Positions 5,175 through 7,948 of a stretch of 7,948 nt of DNA are shown here, one piece after another (position 1 is the first letter of the stretch; each line of letters starts with the position of its first letter). The notes under the pieces are model-generated. The model was given only the letters and a program-made list of their open reading frames with translations. It was not told the DNA's origin and ran no database searches. The position numbers and the translations under genes were made by a program. The DNA is from Phycisphaerales bacterium (GTDB lineage Bacteria; Planctomycetota; Phycisphaerae; Phycisphaerales; UBA1924): assembly GCA_029260415.1 (NCBI GenBank), contig JAJDDH010000323.1:1-7948 (forward strand), read 5' to 3'.

Positions 5175-7058
5175 TCAGGGCGTGCGCCCGGTGTAGCGTC
5201 CGACGCAGAGCACGCTGGCGAGGGCGCCCATCAACCCGACGAACGCCTGGGCCAGGAAGGCGCACACGAGGTAGACGGTCCAGCCGACGCCCGTGAGGTC
5301 GCCTTCGACGAGCTCGTAGTCGAGCTTGGTGATGCGCTCGGCGAACTCTCCGTGGGCGCCCAGAACGGTGACCACGGCGTGGGCGACGGGGTGGGCGAAC
5401 ATGGTGACGTTGGCTATGAACTCGCCGAAGTCGTGGCCTCCGATCTCGAGGGCGCCGAAGAGCACGCCGACGGTGATGGGCCAGACGAGCCAGAGGAGCA
5501 GGGCGAGCAGGAGGTTCATGGAGGAGGCGGTGATGCTCTTGCGGAAGCGGAGGCCGAAGAAGACGCCGGTGCCGCTGAGCATGAGGATGGGCCCGAGCAT
5601 GACGATGGTCAGGTGCACGAGCACGATGGGGTGGGCGTGCCTGAAGGCGACGATCAGGGCGGTGTGGGCGAGCAGGACGAGGGGGATGAACCACTGGCGG
5701 CGGACGGAGCCCAGCAGCTTGCCCGCGACGAGCTGCAAGGGCGAGACGCGGCTGGTGAGCAGGACGTCGAGCGTGCGGGTCTCGCGTTCGGAGGAGAAGC
5801 CGCTGGAGGAGAGCAGCGCCGCCTGGAGCAGGATGAGGACCATCCCGATGATGACGGGGGTAATGGCCAGCCCGAGCTCGTCGATGTCGATGGCCAGGAG
5901 CATGACGCACTCGATGAGCAGGACGCCCAGGACGGAGGCGACGAGCATGGCGCGCGTCGGGAAGAGTGACTGGCGGATCTCGCGCCAGAGCACGGGGAGG
6001 TCGCCCACGCGGCGCGTGCGCCGGGAGCGCAGGGGCGCGGACGCTTCGGGGGGCGACTCGCCCGAGGCGATGGCCTTGCGCCGTGTGCGGCGCTGAGCGC
6101 GCGTGAGCCTGGGGGCGCCCAGGGAGCGGCGCATGACGCCGCGGAGCGAGAGGCTGGCGAGCCCGACGCTGATGAGGCTGATGAGCAGCGAGAAGACGGT
6201 GGAGCTGACCCAAATGCTGCGGACGGGGACGCCCTGGTCCGAGCCCCAGGAGACGGCGCCGAGCGCGACCGGCGGGCTCGACACGAAGATGGCGGTGTCG
6301 GGGATGCGCAGGGGCCAGTCGGGGGCCCAGGGGCCGAGGAGCTCGGGGAGGCGGGCGCCCTGGAACTGGCTCATGGCGAAGGCGTTGAGGGCGAGGCCCA
6401 GGAGGGGGAGGCCCGCCATGAGGAGGATGAGCGTGCAGTAGGCGGCGAGGGTGGCGGTGGTGGCGCGGGCGGCGCGGGAGGAGAAGAAGAGCCCGACGCT
6501 GGCGGCCATGATGGTGGCGCTGATGGAGATCGAGGCGCCGGCGAGGACGGTCTCGGCGCGGACGCCCCCGAAGAGGCGGACGCCCAGGAGTACGGGGAGC
6601 GAGAGCAGCCCGATGATCAGCAGCTGCGCGAGGCGGCTGGCGCCCTTGGAGCAGACGATCTGGAGCGGGGAGAGGGGCGTGGTGAGCAGGGCGGGCAGGG
6701 TCTGGGCGCGGCGCTCTTCGCAGATGGCGCCTCCGGTGAGGACGGGAGCGAGCAGCGTCATCGCGCCGAACTGGACCCAGAGCACGGAGATGACGAACAC
6801 GGGGGCGACGCCCTGGAGGGCCTGGATGCGGGCGCTGGCGGACTGGTTGCGGGCGGTGTCCTGGAGGACCGAGACGAAGGCGATGGTGATGACCGCGGCC
6901 AGCAGGAGCGCGAAGCTGGCGCGCCCGATGTAGACGCCCAGCTTGCGCCCGGAGATGCGCATGTCCTTCTGGAAGATGGGGCCAAAGAAGAGGACGCGCG
7001 GGTCGAGGTGGCGCACGAGCGGGACGAGGCGTGAGGGCTTGGGCGCGGCGTCGCTCAC
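5175..7058 (-). CDS. ABC-2 type transporter permease with two fused, duplicated transmembrane domains
   Basis: This 627-residue inner-membrane protein has about 12 predicted membrane helices in two sets of six. Half 1 helices are near 47-65, 88-108, 141-162, 170-193, 201-225 and 283-307. Half 2 helices are near 369-390, 398-416, 453-471, 477-503, 512-536 and 592-620. Each half starts with a cytosolic (K/R)(D/E)xR amphipathic segment (31-34; 359-362) and has the conserved loop ER-x3-TL-xx-LLT-xxx-SPLQ-x-V-xx-K (115-138 and 424-447). The two loops are offset by exactly 309 residues, with 13 of 24 identical. The linker (308-358) is strongly basic and so cytosolic. It is the translocation pore of an exporter with unknown cargo. 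The GTG start overlaps the ATPase stop as GTGA, which implies translational coupling with the upstream ATPase gene. Many ABC-2 permeases have a single six-helix domain, so this one may supply both halves of the pore. Confidence 0.87.
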   Translation of the reverse strand: MSDAAPKPSRLVPLVRHLDPRVLFFGPIFQKDMRISGRKLGVYIGRASFALLLAAVITIAFVSVLQDTARNQSASARIQALQGVAPVFVISVLWVQFGAMTLLAPVLTGGAICEERRAQTLPALLTTPLSPLQIVCSKGASRLAQLLIIGLLSLPVLLGVRLFGGVRAETVLAGASISISATIMAASVGLFFSSRAARATTATLAAYCTLILLMAGLPLLGLALNAFAMSQFQGARLPELLGPWAPDWPLRIPDTAIFVSSPPVALGAVSWGSDQGVPVRSIWVSSTVFSLLISLISVGLASLSLRGVMRRSLGAPRLTRAQRRTRRKAIASGESPPEASAPLRSRRTRRVGDLPVLWREIRQSLFPTRAMLVASVLGVLLIECVMLLAIDIDELGLAITPVIIGMVLILLQAALLSSSGFSSERETRTLDVLLTSRVSPLQLVAGKLLGSVRRQWFIPLVLLAHTALIVAFRHAHPIVLVHLTIVMLGPILMLSGTGVFFGLRFRKSITASSMNLLLALLLWLVWPITVGVLFGALEIGGHDFGEFIANVTMFAHPVAHAVVTVLGAHGEFAERITKLDYELVEGDLTGVGWTVYLVCAFLAQAFVGLMGALASVLCVGRYTGRTP

Positions 7059-7948
7059 TGGACGGCGCCCTTGGTCAGCCGGAGGAAGGCGTCCTCAAGG
7101 TTCACGCCCTGCGGGGTGAAGGCGGCGATGCGTCCCCCGCCCTCGACGACGCGCTCGATCAGGAAGTGGTGCCCGTGCTCGCCCGGCTCGAGCTCGACGC
7201 GGATGACGCCCGGCTTGTCGGCGTCGGGGGCGGCACTGGCGACGCGCTCGTCGGCGACGAGGCGGGCGGCGATGCCCGGGACGAGGCGGTCGAGGTGGTC
7301 GGACGCTTCGAGGCGGATGAGGACGCGTTCGCCGCCTTTGACCTTGGCGTAGGCGTCGTCGATGGAGCCGGCGAAGATGAGCTTGCCGCGCTCGATGATG
7401 CCGATCGAGGAGCACATCTCGGCCAGCTCGGACAGGATGTGGCTCGAGACCATGAGGGTTTTGCCCATGCGGGCGAGCTCGGAGAGGAGCTCGCGCATCT
7501 CGATGCGGGCGCGGGGGTCCAGGCCCGAGGCGGGCTCGTCCAGGAGCAGGACCTTGGGGTCGTGGATGAGGACGCGCGCCACGCCCGGGCGCTGGGACAT
7601 GCCCCGGGAGAGGCTGGCGACCATGGAATCGCGCTTGGCGGTGAGGTCGGTAAGTTCGAGGACGCCGTCCACGACGGGGCGGCGTTTCTTGCGGGGCAGG
7701 CGGAAGGCGGCGGCGAAGAACTGGAGGTACTCGTCGACGGTGAGGTCGTCGTAGTAGCCGATGAAGTCGGGCATGTAGCCGATGCGCTGGCGGATGGCGT
7801 CGCCGTCGGCGCGGACGCTGAGCCCGTCCACGGTCGCGGCGCCCTGGTCGGGCTTGAGCAGGCAGGCAAGGACCTTCATGGTGGTGGACTTGCCGGCGCC
7901 GTTGGGCCCGATGAAGCCGAAGATCTCGCCCGCTTCGATGGAGATGGA
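7055..7948 (-). CDS. ABC transporter ATP-binding protein, N-terminus beyond window
   Basis: The frame is open to the window edge, giving 297 visible residues. It therefore extends beyond the ATG at 7877-7879, which lies inside the nucleotide-binding domain, just after Walker A. Walker A is GPNGAGKST (visible residues 14-22; bases 7883-7909). The Q-loop region reads GYMPDFIGYYDDLTV, with Asp where Gln or Glu is common. The signature is LSRGMSQ (113-119), Walker B is VLLLDE (133-138; bases 7535-7552), then the D-loop SGLD and the H-loop His in SSHILSE. A C-terminal regulatory-type extension (about 195-297) ends in LEDAFLRLTKG, usual for ABC-2 exporter ATPases. It energises the permease encoded directly downstream with a 4-base overlap. 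The cargo (drug, lipid, polysaccharide or envelope component) is not evident. Fewer than about ten N-terminal residues are probably missing. Confidence 0.93.
   Translation of the reverse strand, partial: SISIEAGEIFGFIGPNGAGKSTTMKVLACLLKPDQGAATVDGLSVRADGDAIRQRIGYMPDFIGYYDDLTVDEYLQFFAAAFRLPRKKRRPVVDGVLELTDLTAKRDSMVASLSRGMSQRPGVARVLIHDPKVLLLDEPASGLDPRARIEMRELLSELARMGKTLMVSSHILSELAEMCSSIGIIERGKLIFAGSIDDAYAKVKGGERVLIRLEASDHLDRLVPGIAARLVADERVASAAPDADKPGVIRVELEPGEHGHHFLIERVVEGGGRIAAFTPQGVNLEDAFLRLTKGAVQ

Noticed and set aside
5124..5969. A 281-codon plus-strand frame rich in Asp, Glu and Gly, resembling an acidic low-complexity protein
   Set aside because: It lies wholly antisense to the permease. 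The acidic composition simply mirrors the hydrophobic codons of membrane helices on the other strand.
1..7948. Search by eye for tRNA or rRNA genes, CRISPR arrays, insertion sequences or att-like repeats
   Set aside because: No clover-leaf-like segment, regularly spaced repeats, transposase motifs or long terminal inverted repeats were seen; the window looks like ordinary chromosomal sequence.

Overview
The window is very GC-rich, with seven tightly packed bacterial genes (five complete, or six counting the truncated ATPase that lacks only its N-terminus, plus a 15-codon fragment). Intergenic gaps are short (0 to about 113 bases) and there is no sign of mobile DNA, CRISPR or RNA genes. GTG is used as the start codon in three genes. 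The very high GC, the style of the proteins (a long secreted multi-domain beta-sandwich/TIM-barrel protein, a DinB-type protein, a two-TMD ABC-2 permease) and the codon use suggest a Planctomycetota bacterium, perhaps class Phycisphaerae. This lineage call is an inference from general resemblance, not from a marker gene.

Left part (1-1470): on the minus strand lie the first codons of what looks like an SDR-family oxidoreductase (cut by the window edge) and, upstream of it, a DinB-family four-helix metal-binding protein. Diverging from DinB on the plus strand is a class I SAM-dependent methyltransferase. Its best start is a GTG with no Shine-Dalgarno but with an extended -10-like element six bases upstream.

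Middle (1467-5134): a 954-residue secreted protein of unknown function fills almost 3 kb of the minus strand. It looks like a carbohydrate-binding-type jelly roll, an Ig-like domain, a TIM-barrel region resembling glycoside hydrolases without an obvious catalytic Asn-Glu, and several C-terminal beta-sandwiches. Its stop codon and that of the methyltransferase are the two strands of one CTAG. Diverging from it on the plus strand is a nitroreductase-fold flavoprotein. This protein carries the FMN-binding arginines and the Glu/Tyr/Lys substrate-lid residues of iodotyrosine deiodinase, so a halotyrosine reductive dehalogenase is the most specific supportable call.

Right part (5143-7948): after a cluster of hairpins between convergent genes comes a minus-strand ABC exporter operon. 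The ATPase (N-terminus beyond the window) is followed, with a 4-base GTGA overlap, by a 627-residue permease. The permease is an internal duplication of the ABC-2 transmembrane domain, so one ATPase gene plus one fused permease could build the whole transporter. Its substrate is not evident. Apart from this operon, neighbouring genes do not form an obvious pathway. I see no wholly novel system; the points of most interest are the deiodinase-like enzyme, the apparently degenerate secreted glycosidase-like protein, the duplicated permease and the unusually compact gene junctions.
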